NCBI GenBank assembly: GCA_007922225.1
Contig: ML679956.1
Coordinates: forward strand, 19,594,689 to 19,658,688
Source of the DNA: Emydura subglobosa
Lineage: Eukaryota > Chordata > Testudines > Chelidae
Length of the DNA: 64,000 bases
Direction: 5' to 3'
Within the stretch, counting starts at the first letter, position 1, and each line of letters starts with the position of its first letter. Below, one piece after another: positions 21,928-33,612 of the stretch. The translations under genes were made by a program, and so were the position numbers. A model generated the notes under the pieces. That model had not been told where the DNA came from and searched no databases. It worked only from the letters and a program-made list of their open reading frames with translations.

Positions 21928-23250
21928 ACAGTGGTACCAGAAGTCATAACAATTCTCCTTATAGTGTGTTGACTATTTGTATCTTTGAGTCTAGATCTCC
22001 ACTTAACTTTGTTTCAGATTATTCCATTCCAAACCAGGAAGGTGGCCCAACAGGCATACATTTTTATGCTTCAAAGCATTTTCTAATGACTCTACTTTTA
22101 AATGACATGAAGCATTATCCTGAATTATTGCTGTGATTGGTTTAAGTTTCTTTTTCAGCACAAAATTATATTCTTCCAGTGAATGTGTCCTTTCTTCCAT
22201 CCCTCTGAATCTTATTTCAAGCTTATCAAACAGCTGATTTAAAAGTCAATTTTTAAGTCCATTACCTATATTTTTAAAATTATATAGTTCATAATACTAT
22301 CTCCACCATCCAGCCACACTTTTTTGTCTGAGCTGTTGTTCTGCAAAGCATGAACCAGAAGCAAGGTATGGAGGCATGTGCAACCAGGACTAGCTCTACC
22401 ATGAAAACAGGAAAAAGTAGTTGCCTAGGACAGCAAAAAGTTCCATAATTGTTTGTGTGGGAGACTGAGAGCTAGTAGGGTAGACATTTGCTGGTATGCT
22501 TATAGTGGTAGAATCCTTGAAATCATGAAGTATCTAATGTTGTTTCTGTTACCAAATTTCTTCCGCAGCTTTTCAGTTGCTCTTCAAAATAATTCCTTTG
22601 TAGGAATATTTCCAGATTTCAAACTGCTCTTATCTTTTTCCAGCAACTGAGAAATGGTGTTTATTCCCCAAATCCAAAAATAAATAGTAAAATTTCTTTT
22701 TGCCAGACTTTCTCTCAGATGCAATATATTTTATGTTGCTTATAAATACACTAAAGCACAGTATGGAACAACTCTGATTTAAGCAGACACAGCACCATTG
22801 ATTTCAATGGTTATTTCAGGGCTGAATTTGATTATATGTGTTTTCTCTCTGAACTGGGCACATAGGTCAATATTTTAGCTTCTTAAAATAAAAATGAACA
22901 GAAATGAGTAATATAATGTGTAATCAACAGAAGGGACTCCATTAACTTTAGTAAGAGCTGTATACAACTCTGAGAAAACTGCTTTGTTCTGTTCTACTTA
23001 TGTTCAGAATTCCTCCAGTCATTATGTCCAGCTTTGTATCTTTGTAAAGGTTCTGAAACATTCATATAAATGTAAAGTGTTTCAAAAAGTACAGATCACC
23101 ATGTTTGGTAGGTGATGATTTTAATATACTGCAGTCCTCTCTTATTGCAGCTAACATTTTCATATCAACCATGTAAGTTTTATTGCATGGATGGTAATAT
23201 TTAATACCTGAAATGAATAATTAAACTAAAAATCCTCACCCCAAAATTAG
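21928..23250. other. Unannotated intergenic DNA
   Basis: Nothing recognised. Confidence 0.45.
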
Positions 23251-23710
23251 ATGTCTGTCCAAGAGAACCTCAAACTAATGCAAGTTAGTACATTGGTGAG
23301 CCACTACCCACTGATGTCGGTCAGCGAGGACGCCATGCTAATTACCATAAGGCGGGAAGCGGGCAGTCGTGTATCAAACGGCACACTATCCGCCATAAAG
23401 CTGATAGCAGGCTGTCACGTACACTACGGTGTAATTCTCTCAAAATCACTCTCTATGGGTGGAACCAGAAGAGGGCGGTAAGAGTACTCCTGGGACTTTA
23501 ATAAAAACCCTGCTGAACCATTGGACAGCGCTTCAGATGACCCAGGCGCCAACCATCCCTGATAGCCCACCGAAGCCTGTCAGAACCTGCTGATGCAGCG
23601 GTGTTAACTTGCGATGATTGGGTGAGTCGTCTCTAGACACGGTTGTTGCTTCCCTGTTCCCTAATAAATTAGTTTTGCATAAGCCTTGCCTGTTGGATCT
23701 CATCTTTCGG
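23251..23710 (+). mobile_element. CpG-rich solo LTR (retrovirus-like)
   Basis: Starts near tgtctgtccaagagaacctc and ends near atctttcggactaca. Inside are a TATA-like box (taataaaa, 23,499-23,506), a G+C-richer leader, a polyadenylation signal (aataaa, 23,663-23,668) and a U5-like tail (gccttgcctgttggatctca). Promoter, poly(A) and U5 in this order place it on the + strand. CpG density is far above the surrounding DNA (gcgaggacgcc, aaggcgggaagcggg), which suggests a younger insertion than the other repeats here. No gag/pol follows. Target duplication not found; the 76-codon frame inside is incidental. Confidence 0.65.
23499..23506 (+). promoter_or_regulatory. TATA-like box of the CpG-rich LTR
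   Basis: taataaaa about 160 bp upstream of the LTR polyadenylation signal, preceded by GC-containing sequence (gagggcggtaag). The position fits a U3 core promoter; activity is inferred only. Confidence 0.4.
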
Positions 23711-25344
23711 ACTACAATTGGTAAGTGAGGTTATTAATCATGCCTAATTAGCATGACAGGGATAAGGAAAAAAACACTGTAGATTTTCTCAAATAGTTGA
23801 GGCAACAATGTGAGTTTTCTATTAAATTCGAAGAAATGTGCTAGATAATTGTTTAATGGAGGATCGAAGGGAAGGGAGCAGCAAGTTTGGCATATCATAT
23901 TGACTGTTAAACACACACAGTTGATTCTAACCTTTACATTATCTGGGCAGGATCATTAGCAATCTTGCTTTCTGCTTGCTTAGCTGTGAAGCAAGTATAA
24001 CTTTATTACTGGCAGCACTACAACTACCTTTCAACAGTTGCTTTGTTCAGACTCCTCAGTTTTGGGTCCATATTTCATTCTGTCCCACATGGATTGTTCA
24101 TTGTCCCTCAGTCTGTTGCTTTAAATTAATATCAGAGGTACAATAATGACCTTACAGTTAAGACACTCTTTTCACATCAGTTGGTTCTCTTCTATTGCAC
24201 TAATGTAAGCCTGGAGGAAGTAAAAATTGGACTTATAAAGGAAAGCTGTTTACAACCTTACATAAAGAGAAATTGCAGTCTCTCCATAATATCCAAAACT
24301 GTTAAATCTGATAGTGTTGTACAGTCTGTATGATTTGCCTTTTTATATAATAGTAGATAAACATAATTTCGGACATTTTATATTTGAAAAATATTAAAAG
24401 GCTTATAAAACCATCAGAACAATTATTTCTTTTCCTTCTAAGCAAATAATTCTATCTGAAACCATGGAAGATGTAAGAAAATAACTATTTATTATTTGTG
24501 CCTTTTCTTTAGTAAAGAAATCATTTAATGGGAGACTGCTATAATAAAATATTGGCAAACTTTATGGGAATGTCATATCAAACAAACCTAACTCCTTAAT
24601 CAAAGAAGACATATTACATGAGTGCAAAAGGATTTACAGAATACCACTCATAACCTAAGACGTTTCAAATATGTAAAATTCAAGACTATGACCAAAAGGA
24701 AGGAACTAATACATTTTAGTCTAAAGGCCAAAATTCTGTTCTCATGTGCACTGATGTAAAAGCAGAATGACTGCATTGACTTCAAATATATTTCCAATCT
24801 TCATTAGAATCTCATAACAAAACACAGAACTCATTGATCAAAGCCACCTGTTCTTCATCAACATACATATCCTTTGCAGGTACCAAAAATCTGGATGCTA
24901 GCATTGACTGTCTGCTGAAAAAGATGTAAGGTGGGTTTTGTTAGCATATTGGTGCATGGCATCTCATAATTTTGGGGCCAGTCAGGGACATTCTCTCCCA
25001 TAACTGCCTTCCCTAGTTACGTTATTGCGACCATCTCCCCACCCACTGGCATCCAGAGCTATTAAGTCAATTTCTTACTCATGACGGTGTCTTCTTCCAT
25101 CAAGAAGTAATAGGTGGCAACAGTGTTTTAACCTTCTACACACTCCTTGCAGAAATTTCCAACATCTTTTGATCTGGTACATGAAGTAAAGAGAGAGCCC
25201 TAATGAAGGGGCAAGGGGAGAAATATTTTGCATGCATTCCTGTTATCTTGGCACTGCATTTCTTTATATGATCTGCCCACTTTCAGATGTTAATAGCCAC
25301 CACGTGCTTGGGGTGTTAATTATCCAGCAAAAAACACATGCTTT
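23711..25344. other. Unannotated intergenic DNA, with one partial palindromic repeat
   Basis: A half-copy of the 'ggccaaaattctgttctcatg' palindromic repeat lies at 24,726-24,790. Otherwise nothing recognised. Confidence 0.45.
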
Positions 25345-25346
25345 AT

Positions 25347-25471
25347 TCCTATTAATTTGTATTTTTGTAGTGCATAGGAACCTCAGCCATGGAGCAGGAC
25401 TCCGTTGCACTAGGCTGTTTACAAAAACGGTAGAAAAAGACAGTCCCTGTCCCAAAGTGTTGGCAATCTAA
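25347..25471 (+). repeat. Ancient amniote core repeat, best copy in the window
   Basis: Reads attaatttgtatttttgtag, then gaacctcagccatggagcag, then gacagtccctgtcccaaagt and gttggcaatctaa. This is the most complete of three copies (others at 2,015 and 10,925). The opposing frames of 79 and 63 codons across it are repeat translations, not genes. Confidence 0.65.
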
Positions 25472-25563
25472 ATTCATGCTTGTTGCCTGATTTTCAAACC
25501 CTTAAACCTAATTTATTTGAAAAAGGGGAAAAAATAGGAAAAGAAAAGGAGATACAAACATGC

Positions 25564-25588
25564 TACATAACATTACATAACATTACAT
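25564..25588 (+). repeat. Short 10-bp tandem repeat
   Basis: The unit cataacatta is repeated about two and a half times (acataacattacataacatt). Simple slippage array. Confidence 0.8.
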
Positions 25589-25929
25589 AGATATGATTGT
25601 GTTTCTCAGCACACTTTATTACATATTTTCATGCATTAACCTATACTGCACCTGATTCTAATCCCATGATGTTAATGGCAAAAGTATAATTGGTTTCACT
25701 GGAAACAGGACCAGGATCATTGTTAGTATGATAGCTGTCTCCTTTGCTAATAATTTATGAGGGCATCTTTTTCAAATATTTATATATTCATTCTCATAAT
25801 TTTGTATATGAACAAAGATTCAATTGAAATAAAATTTCTGGCACAAACCTGGGTGTCTATGCATAGAAAGTGCTGTCCAACAGCTAAGTATTATTATATA
25901 TAGTGGTAACTAAGACAGCTATTTGTATG

Positions 25930-26105
25930 ACCTGCATCACTGCACTATCTGAGCACCTCACAAACGTTAATGAATGTATCCTCAGAACACGCTTGTGAGG
26001 TATGAACGTAGTAGATGGGAAAATGAGGTACAGAGAGGTTAAGTGGCTTGCCCAAGGTCACCCAAGTCTCCTGAGTGCAAGCTGAGTGCCTCAACCAATA
26101 GACCG
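25930..26105 (+). repeat. MIR-type (CORE-SINE) fragment
   Basis: Contains the hallmark MIR core: agatgggaaaatgaggtaca followed by gagaggttaagtggcttgcc and caaggtcaccc, preceded by cctcagaacacgcttgtgag. MIR-like SINEs are tRNA-derived and ancient in amniotes. The 5' tRNA-like head is not recognisable here. Confidence 0.8.
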
Positions 26106-26420
26106 CCTTTTTTCTCTATATGATTGTAACATTAGCTTTATGATTGAGGAAGAAATATCATAATTTAACCTAGGCTAGAGACAACCGAAGAGAAGAAACT
26201 AAAATTTAAAATGGCAGGAGGGGAGAAAATAGAGGAACAAATCAGTCTGAACAAACTGTCATGACACTGAAGAAAATCACTACTCTTAAGAATTAGAAAT
26301 TTTGTTGGAGATAATAGTAGTTATCACCATAGTAATAATAAAGCTGTTTAATCCATGTGTAAAAGGTAAGAAAAAAAGAACACAGTATTTCCATTTGGCT
26401 TTATCTTTGCAAATTTAAGT

Positions 26421-26492
26421 AGTGAAATCCTGGTTCTATTAAAATCAATGGGGGAAACTCCCATTTAGTTCATTAGGCCCAGGATTTCAATC
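26421..26492. repeat. Palindromic repeat, 'gtgaaatcctgg...ccaggatttcaa' type
   Basis: The left arm (gtgaaatcctggttctatta) and the right arm (ttaggcccaggatttcaatc) are inverted complements around aatgggggaaactcccattt. The same hairpin occurs at 34,885-34,953, and its two arms flank a tRNA-like insert at 47,605-47,797. Confidence 0.75.
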
Positions 26493-28270
26493 AAGGTTTT
26501 TCTGATGTAAGTCGAATGTAAATTGGATCAATCTTGCTTTGTAGCAAGGGGGAGTTTTATCACTGGCTTCAGTGGCAACAGTATGGGGCCCATTGATTTG
26601 GGCCTGATCCTGAAGTTAATGAGAATTTTGTCTTAATTTAGGTCATATGATCTATCCTCATTGATATAGTTCATTTTCTTCTTAATAACTTGTTTTACGA
26701 TTATAGCAGGATCAGCTCCATAATCTGTTACAGAAGTGAAACAATTGTCTTTCAGTTTGCAAATTAAGGAACGCATGGATGCACTATACAATGTGCTCAA
26801 CCCTACTGGACTAAGTACATCCCTGGTATGATTCTCATTGACTTCAAAGGAGTTACAATGGGAATGAATTTTTTTCCATGGTTTCTAAACCAGAACAGAA
26901 CCAGGATTTTATAAATCAAAGAACATTTGCATGATAGCATTTACGAAGTTTATTTTAGAAGGATTTAAACTAAAGTTGATTGCCAATCTATAGCTAAAAT
27001 GTCTTATCAGGGATGAAGATCTTGTCTAAGATGCTGAAAAAAATTTTTTTTAGGAGGTTGTGACTCTCTTTTAATATTTATGTAACCCATTTAAGCATAT
27101 TATTCTTATTTTGTGAAAATTTCCTTGCAATGGAGCTTCTTTTTTCAAAGGAAAATACAGCCTAAAAGGCGCAGAAAAACTTCATTTCAAAAGCCTGGGG
27201 AGAACTTCATTAAGATTCTTAGAAATAACTGGTGCTTGTTTCTTTAAGATGAACTAGCAAAGAGTACTATAAAATTGGAATGTAAGAGAATTGCCAGGCT
27301 GTCAAATTATTACTGTAATTTTGAATGAAGAAATAGTTCATACAGAGAAAAGTTTCCTTATACAGTGTTTGCTCTCCAAGGGTATGCATTTCATCTACTG
27401 TACATATAGACCTCCATTTGTGGAGCTTGACAGGCTGAGCATTATTTACAATAATACCTACCTTTTTTGTTTTTCTACTTGCATTTTGGTATACAATAAT
27501 ACTGTATATTACTGATATATATCTAAATACGTTATCAAATATGTGGTTTATTGTACTTTAAAGAATAACATTGTAGTCTAAGATGCATATTAAATTCCCT
27601 GACAAAAAACTTTATGAAATGTTAAGGTTAATACTGGATCTCAGTGGAGTCAGTAAATATCCAAAGAAAGTATACACTAAATACATTAGATTGGAGTAAC
27701 AGCTAACCGATCCACCCATGTCCCCTTTAGCAGATGTAACCTTTCATGTCTCACTACCTTCTCTCACAGCATTCACTTTGCCCCTATGTTTTCTTCTATA
27801 GCAAATTGTTAATTTTGTATAGTGTTTTAAAAGCAATGTAAGCCCAGGGTCAGTTATTTCAGATTTCTGTAAATTGTAATAAAAGTTGTCTTAACTGGAA
27901 AATCACAAACTTCCAGGAAAGTATAAAATCTCATTTCCTATTCAAGGGATCCATTTCCAATATACAATAGTAATAACATTATTCACTGCAGAAAAATGAC
28001 TTGTTAGTTGCTGCACAGTACAGTTAGTACATTTAAAAAGTACAGATTTGTAACTGGATGTTGACCTTGCATAAACCTAAATGCATTAATCTGTTTGGTG
28101 AAATCATTCTAATTATATTCATAAATATATTCTCCACCACCACCTACAAATAATGCTATGGGCTTATCTTCACTAGAAGTATGTTTCATGTTTAAACATG
28201 ATTATGAAGTCAAATTATCTGACTCAATGCTAATCCAGATTGACTGGTCACTCTAGATGAGGACAATTTA
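26493..28270. other. Unannotated intergenic DNA
   Basis: Nothing recognised. AT-rich. Confidence 0.45.
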
Positions 28271-29295
28271 GGGTATGTCTCCATGGCTGAGTTTACCCAG
28301 GTCTGGGAATTTGGGTTAGTCAAGCCTGGGTGTGAGCATCCACACTGCTAAAATGCACTGGATTCATAACCATATAGCAACATCCAAGCTGTCGCTGCAG
28401 TAGCCCATGTTAGGCACTAGGGTTTCTGTGGGCCAATACCATGATTCTTAGTGCCGCACTAAATGGTGCTGCTCTATAAATCAATTCATGTGTATTGTAG
28501 AAGAACATGTCTGGCTTTCCCAGACCCCTGTGTAGAACTGTTCTTAGCCCACCATTTCAGTAAACAAAGGCACTTCCAGCTCAGCATGCTACATGCTGTT
28601 GTCCCTGGCCTCCATTCCAATTGGTGCCAAATTATTGATCCAGCTCCGATTGATGACCTGTTTGGAATTAAAGCAATTCTCACTTTGGGAACAGCAAGCA
28701 AATGCAGGGCATGAGACATGGTGGAAGGAATTTTGGCAGTGGCTTGTCACCCTGCGAATGTGATTGTATACATTGGTGAGGAGGTCATGGCGGCACCTGA
28801 TGCAAGTTGTAATAGCTGTACTTTCCCAGTGTGCTGACCAATGGTTCTGGAGCAGGACCATAAACACAGACTGGGGGGACTATACTGTCATGCAGACCTG
28901 GGAAAAATAGTATTGGGACCAGAATGTCTTCATAGGGAAATCCAACTTCCTAGAGCTGTATGTGCAACTTGCCCCAACCCTTCAGCTCCAAGACATGCAG
29001 ATGAGGGAGGCTATAGCAGTCCAGAAGTGGGTTGCTATTGCCATCTGAATGGTCATGCCCCAGACTGCTAGAAGTCAATGGCTAATCAGTTTGGCATTTC
29101 CAAGTCAACTGTCAAGGCTGTCATGATGGAGGTTTGTGAAGTGATTATTGCTGTGGTTCATGTGTGTATGGTGAAGATTACTAATATCCTTGAAATAATA
29201 GCAGGTTTTGAGTGAATGGGGTTCCTCAAATGTGCTGGGGCCATCAATAGCGCACATCTATGACAGAAGAATTCTATTGATTCCATTAGTGACAT
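28271..29295 (+). mobile_element. PIF/Harbinger DNA transposon, right side missing
   Basis: Starts gggtatgtctccatggctga directly after tta, the usual Harbinger target trinucleotide. About 650 bp in, + strand reading frames resemble Harbinger transposase (next entry). The right terminal repeat is missing: similarity stops near 29,270-29,300, where Gypsy gag begins. The 5' 600 bp has only short open frames (77-92 codons) without recognisable protein. Confidence 0.65.
28990..29275 (+). pseudogene. Harbinger transposase fragment (broken)
   Basis: Three-frame reading gives MREAIAVQKWVAIAIW, then NQFGISKSTVKAVMMEVCEV, the helix-turn-helix-like region, then GFLKCAGAINSAHL, which corresponds to the GF-NC-GAIDGTHI block holding the first catalytic Asp of the DDE triad. 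Here that position reads GAINSA, so Asp has become Asn. Frameshifts and stops separate the blocks, and the remaining DDE domain is absent. A pseudogene. Confidence 0.7.
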
Positions 29296-29310
29296 CAGGG
29301 AAGAGGAGAG

Positions 29311-29712
29311 ATGGTAGCGCAGTTGGTTGCTGCTCTAATGAAGTTGTTAGAGCATTGTCAGTTTGGACAAACGTTGAGTGATGCCCTACGTGACCAGTTA
29401 ATTTATGGATTTTGGGATGATCAGGTCCAAAAGAAGTTATTGCTCACATTAAAAAAAAAGGTTGTTGAAGTAGTAGTTGCAATGGAAACTGCAGAGAAGG
29501 ATTCTTTGGAATTTAGAGTCAACGGAGAAGTTAATCTGAATTGGCAAAACAGGGGACCACGGAAACATAAGGAAGTTCTGTTTGGCCATTGTGTGCAAAC
29601 TATGCATGCTGAGAAGGATTTCTGGGCACATCAGGTTATTTTCAAAAAGTGTCAGAAGAAAGGACACATTGCCATGACCTGTTATACAATTCAAAGACCA
29701 GCCACAGAGTAA
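29311..29712 (+). pseudogene. Gypsy gag fragment with damaged zinc knuckle
   Basis: An open frame of 133 codons starting MVAQLVAALMKLLEHCQFGQ, typical of the vertebrate Gypsy gag capsid region (VAAL-KL-EHC-FG...LRD-L--G). Then DQVQKKLLL and an AMETAEKDS block, ending with KKCQKKGHIAMTC. A zinc knuckle is CX2CX4HX4C; here the first Cys is replaced by Phe, so the knuckle is broken. The N-terminus is missing at the junction with the Harbinger fragment. Structural role in the ancestor: capsid/nucleocapsid of the retrotransposon particle. Confidence 0.8.
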
Positions 29713-30479
29713 CCATACATCCAAGAAGACACCTATGAAGACTGAAGCTAAAAAAGGAGGACAGGAGTCAGGAATTCATAATATGGGGGAGAACTAAGAG
29801 TTCTAATGACACAGGCCAAGACCTAGCTCTATATGTATAATCAGAAGCTGGAGTCAGAGATGGCATCAGGGTCACACACTGACTTCTGCATCTATCTATC
29901 ACCAGACACCTCCACAAACCACCACAGTGTTGAAGACTTGTAATGGGGAAAAAGTTAGTTCCAAAAGGAATATGCCAGGTGAAAGTTCAAGGAGATGAAC
30001 AATCAGTTTTATCCTTGTATGTGTTTTGCAGAGATGTACCCACCATTATTTGGCACATCTTGGCTTGAAAAGATCAAGGGGAATTGGACTGAGATCAAAG
30101 GGATCTTGAAAGCACTTCAAAATCTTCAAGAAATACTGGACAGACACTCCAAACATTTTGAAAAAAAAAAACTTGGACAGATGAGCAAAGTGTTAGTGAA
30201 GCTCACTGTTATGTCTGTCAGTCAGCCAAAATATTGCAAGCCCAGAGTTGGGCCTTCTGCACTGAAAACTCTGGTGGAAACTGATTCAGACTGTTTAGTG
30301 AACATGGGAGTCCTGTCATTGGTTTCACAAAGTGAATAGGCTACGTTCATCATACCAGTGATCCAGGAAGATGGCTCCATCCAAATTTATGGAGAGTTCA
30401 AAGTGAACTGAATCCAGATTTGTATGCTGACCAATATCCACTACCTCATACTGAAGTTTTGTTTTGGAGGATGGTGTTT

Positions 30480-30700
30480 TCAGTAAATTGGATTTGCTCA
30501 ATTGTACCTCCAAATGGAGAATGATCTGGCATCTCACAATCAGCTCTCAAAAGGCTTATTTTATTACAACAGTTTGCCTTTCTCTATCCCATTGTCACCT
30601 GCCCTGTTCCAGAAAGCCGTGGATGAGATTGTGAAGGGAGTCAATGGTGTTCAATGCTATTTGATGACAGCCTTGTTACAGGAAAGGATCAGGAGGATCA
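30480..30700 (+). pseudogene. Gypsy reverse transcriptase fragment
   Basis: + strand translation gives LYLQMENDLASHNQLSKGLF, then YYNSLPFSIPLSPALFQKAV and DEIVKGVNGVQCYLMTALL. These match the RT blocks around Y/LQI...KGLFQYNRLPFG-ASAPALFQ...GV-VYLDDIL. The catalytic YLDD motif reads YLMT, so both metal-binding aspartates are lost. Only the middle palm region is open. Confidence 0.8.
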
Positions 30701-30744
30701 GCTTTAAAACTTTGAATGTTGTGTTGCAATTGATTCATGAATAC

Positions 30745-30985
30745 TTACTATGCCTGAGAAGAACTATGCACAAATAGAGTGAGAAGCTCTCAGCATTATC
30801 GTCAGAATTTGTAAATTCCATACCTAGCTATATGGTAGACATTTGACCTCGCTGATGGCTCATTGCCTGTTACTTTCAATTCTGGGAGCAACAGGGAATT
30901 GCATCATTAGTTGCTGCTCATATACAGTGATGAGCATTGCCACTTTCATCTCCTTTCTATTATTCAATTCCATAAAAGGACTAAT
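30745..30985 (+). pseudogene. Gypsy RNase H fragment
   Basis: Reading across frameshifts gives PEKNYAQIE, EALSIIVRICKFHT and YGRHLT followed by a degraded TDH-like block and LLLSILGATG. This is the RNase H stretch that normally reads YAQIEREAL--V-G--KFH-YLYGR-F-L-TDH-PL. Stops interrupt it twice. Lies directly downstream of the RT fragment as in intact elements. Confidence 0.7.
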
Positions 30986-31229
30986 CACAGCAATGCTGAT
31001 GGGGTGTCATGCCCACCATGACCAAGCTCCTGTCAACCCAAAGAAAATGTGGATGAAGTGTTCTATCTCAATTTGATGGGTAGGTTACCCATTAGTAGCA
31101 CAGACATCAACAAAGAAACTATTAAGGATGATGTGCTTTCTGTTTTGAAGGGAATGATTATACAGTTCGAATCATGTCAGCCAGAATTATCTGTGAATCA
31201 CAGTTGTATTCTATGGAGAATGTGAGTTA

Positions 31230-31720
31230 TCATTCTGAAATTACTTCAGTCTCAGGTTTGGAAACTCCTTCATGAAGCTCATAATCCAGAATCACGTCTG
31301 GTGGCCAGGGACCAACAAAGCCATTGACAGGAAGGTGTACTGAGTGTCAGCAAATTTAGCATGATCCTGTCCTAACTTGGCTATACCCCTGATTGTAGCC
31401 TCAGCCTCCTTGGACGCATATTCACATGGACTTACCTGACCTATAGAAGCTTATTGGTTTTGGTCAAAGTTGATACCCATTCAAAATGGCTAGAAATTTT
31501 CAGAATGCTTTCTACAGCTACTAAGACCACTGAACATCTTTAAACCTTGTTTAGCCAATTTGATTTACTGTTACAGTTGGTGAATCACAATGGACCTCAG
31601 TTCTGTTCTGAAGAATTTCAAAGTTTCCAAGCTTAGATGGAATTCAGCACATACATGTCCCTTCATACTATTCTGATACAAATGGACTAGCAGAACACTT
31701 GGAACAGACACTTGAGCATG
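31230..31720 (+). pseudogene. Gypsy integrase fragments
   Basis: Blocks LQSQVWKLLHEAH (start of the zinc-binding/HH region) and LVLVKVDTHSKWLEIF (around the first catalytic Asp), then a degraded second-Asp block that reads VNHNGPQFCSEEFQSF instead of TDNGPQF. The layout follows HHCC-DDE integrases of Ty3/Gypsy. Second Asp lost, several frame breaks. Confidence 0.75.
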
Positions 31721-32507
31721 CCTTAAAAACTAAGAAAGCTATTTTAAGTCATCAGCAGAAATTGAACAATTTCTTGCTTGTCTTAAGGAGCATACCACGT
31801 GTTACTGCCCAGGAGACATCTGAAACTCTTGTCTTGAAGCAATCTTTGTTTACCTATTGGGACCCGCTACATTCCACATGTGAAATGATATTGCCTCACA
31901 TGTAGCCAAATCCAAAGCTATGCAAATTGATCAATATGTGAAACTCATCGTTGTTCTTTTCAAATAGGAGACTTAATGAGGACGTAACGCTACAGTTTTG
32001 GAATGAAGTGGGTACCAAGAGAACTTGTAAAATGCCTGGGACCTGTTTCATTTGTGGTAAAACTATTCAACAGTATTATATGGAAATGACATATGGACCA
32101 GTTGCAGTCTTGACAAATACTAGAGTATGGAGATGTTCTAGTTGGACTTTCTGTTCTTCTGATCTAACCTCCTTTTGTTACCGCTCCTAATTTCAATAGC
32201 TTGTTGGGAGAAACTTTGGTACCAGATCCATTTGATTCCTTGCCACAGACTGTTCCTGTTTAGTACACTGCCATGCCACCATCACCACGTTATCCCAAGA
32301 GAGTGCAAAAACCACTGGTGTGCCTGAACTTATAAATTACTTAGTTAGTGAATTGCCCTATTCCAGGACAGAAGAAACCCTTGCAATTTGAAAGTCTATG
32401 GTTGTCCACACACAACTTTTAGTTAGGTTATATAGTGTCTTACATTAGCCATGTAAACAATAATGTGTATATAAATTTGGGAAGCTTCTTAAAGTAGGGT
32501 GGAGGAA

Positions 32508-32655
32508 TGTATTGTCCTGTCCCTTTTAAATGTTTGCACACTCCCCTCCTCCTCAATTCAAAGCCTCACTTTTTGTGTTTTAAGTTTTGCAACCTGAACA
32601 ATAATGTGAGCACAGCAGACAGCTGTGTTTTGATCTCCTCCTCTGCTGAGTCCCA
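32508..32655 (+). repeat. Candidate Gypsy 3' LTR (short)
   Basis: Begins tgtattgtcctgtccctttt immediately after a polypurine tract and could end at tgctgagtccca (CA at 32,655). About 148 bp, within the short range seen for vertebrate Gypsy LTRs. No 5' partner in the window, so the right border is an estimate. Confidence 0.4.
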
Positions 32656-33489
32656 ATATAATAATATATAATATGAAAAGCTCTATATTAATATTTACAC
32701 TGGAAATCAAGTTTGTGGTACAAACTGTAAATGCCTATTGTTAAATATTCTTTTAAATGGAAAATAACAGCTGAAATGGTCCAGGATAGCAACAATGACT
32801 TATTGCTTTATAATAAAGATTAGAAATGGTCCAATAATATTTGTCAATACAAAAATTCAAAACATGTTCTTTCTTCTTTTGTGAATCATTCAAGGGCAAG
32901 TCCCATTTATCTGGTATTCCTAAGTATTCACCAAGTAGTTAGAATGAAGCACTTTCAAACTGTGAGTGTGTCATCTTGTGTGTCTGTGGGGGGGGGGGGG
33001 AGAGGGAGTCACATGACACTCTTTCTGCTCCCTGATTGGATAACTGAATTTCTCTCTAAGGACAGTAAAACAAGCCCCATTTTGAATAACAGATAATGTG
33101 CTTCCAGTATGAAGCTCTCAGGATTCATAAACATTTTCATGCATACACATGCAATAACAGATAGTATATTCCTGCAAATTAAATGTGAACTTGTTATTAG
33201 TGAATTTTGTTTTTCACATTTTTAGCCAGCTCTACTTAAGATTTTATTTTCCAAACTTACAATAGCTTCCTATAAAATTAATACATATTTTAAGATTCAA
33301 CCTGCAGTCTTTGAATACCCCAAATCTCCAGTGACGTTAACCTGAGTTTTGTATGCTCAAGGAATGCATGAGGCCCCACATGTTGTATTCATTTCTCCAA
33401 ATAAAGATTTAATTGATTCTTTTTTTTCTAACATAAATCAGCTTGCTACATGTGAATAATGCTAGAATAAAACCCAATACATATATAGA
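32656..33489. other. Unannotated DNA with a poly-G13 tract
   Basis: Thirteen consecutive G at 32,988-33,000 preceded by tgtgtgtctgt. Otherwise AT-rich, nothing recognised. Confidence 0.5.
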
Positions 33490-33612
33490 GCCCAATTCAG
33501 CAAAGCGCTCAAGCATGTTCTCAACTTTCAACACCTGTGTAGTTTCAGGAAAATTAATGGTACTATACACAGTCTTAAGCATGTATTTAAGAAATTTCTT
33601 TGCTGGATTGGA
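33490..33612. repeat. Palindromic repeat, 'cagcaaagcgctcaagcatg...tttgctggattgg' type
   Basis: Left arm gcccaattcagcaaagcgct followed by caagcatgttctcaac; right arm gtcttaagcatgtatttaag followed by aaatttctttgctggattgg. The two are inverted complements of roughly 45 bp around a short centre. No coding content. Confidence 0.75.

Larger units (their letters stand above)
29296..32655 (+). mobile_element. Degenerate Ty3/Gypsy LTR retrotransposon, 5'-truncated
   Basis: Successive + strand fragments follow the Ty3/Gypsy order gag, protease region, reverse transcriptase, RNase H, integrase. A purine tract (gggtggaggaa, about 32,497-32,507) then abuts a TG-initial 3' LTR candidate. Many stops and frameshifts break every domain. 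No 5' LTR or primer-binding site is present: gag similarity begins immediately at the Harbinger junction. Domain fragments are listed separately. Confidence 0.8.

Noticed and set aside
23685..23735. Strong splice-donor-like tggtaagtgag after the LTR end, considered as an exon border
   Set aside because: No matching exon evidence; probably chance or a leftover of the retroviral leader.
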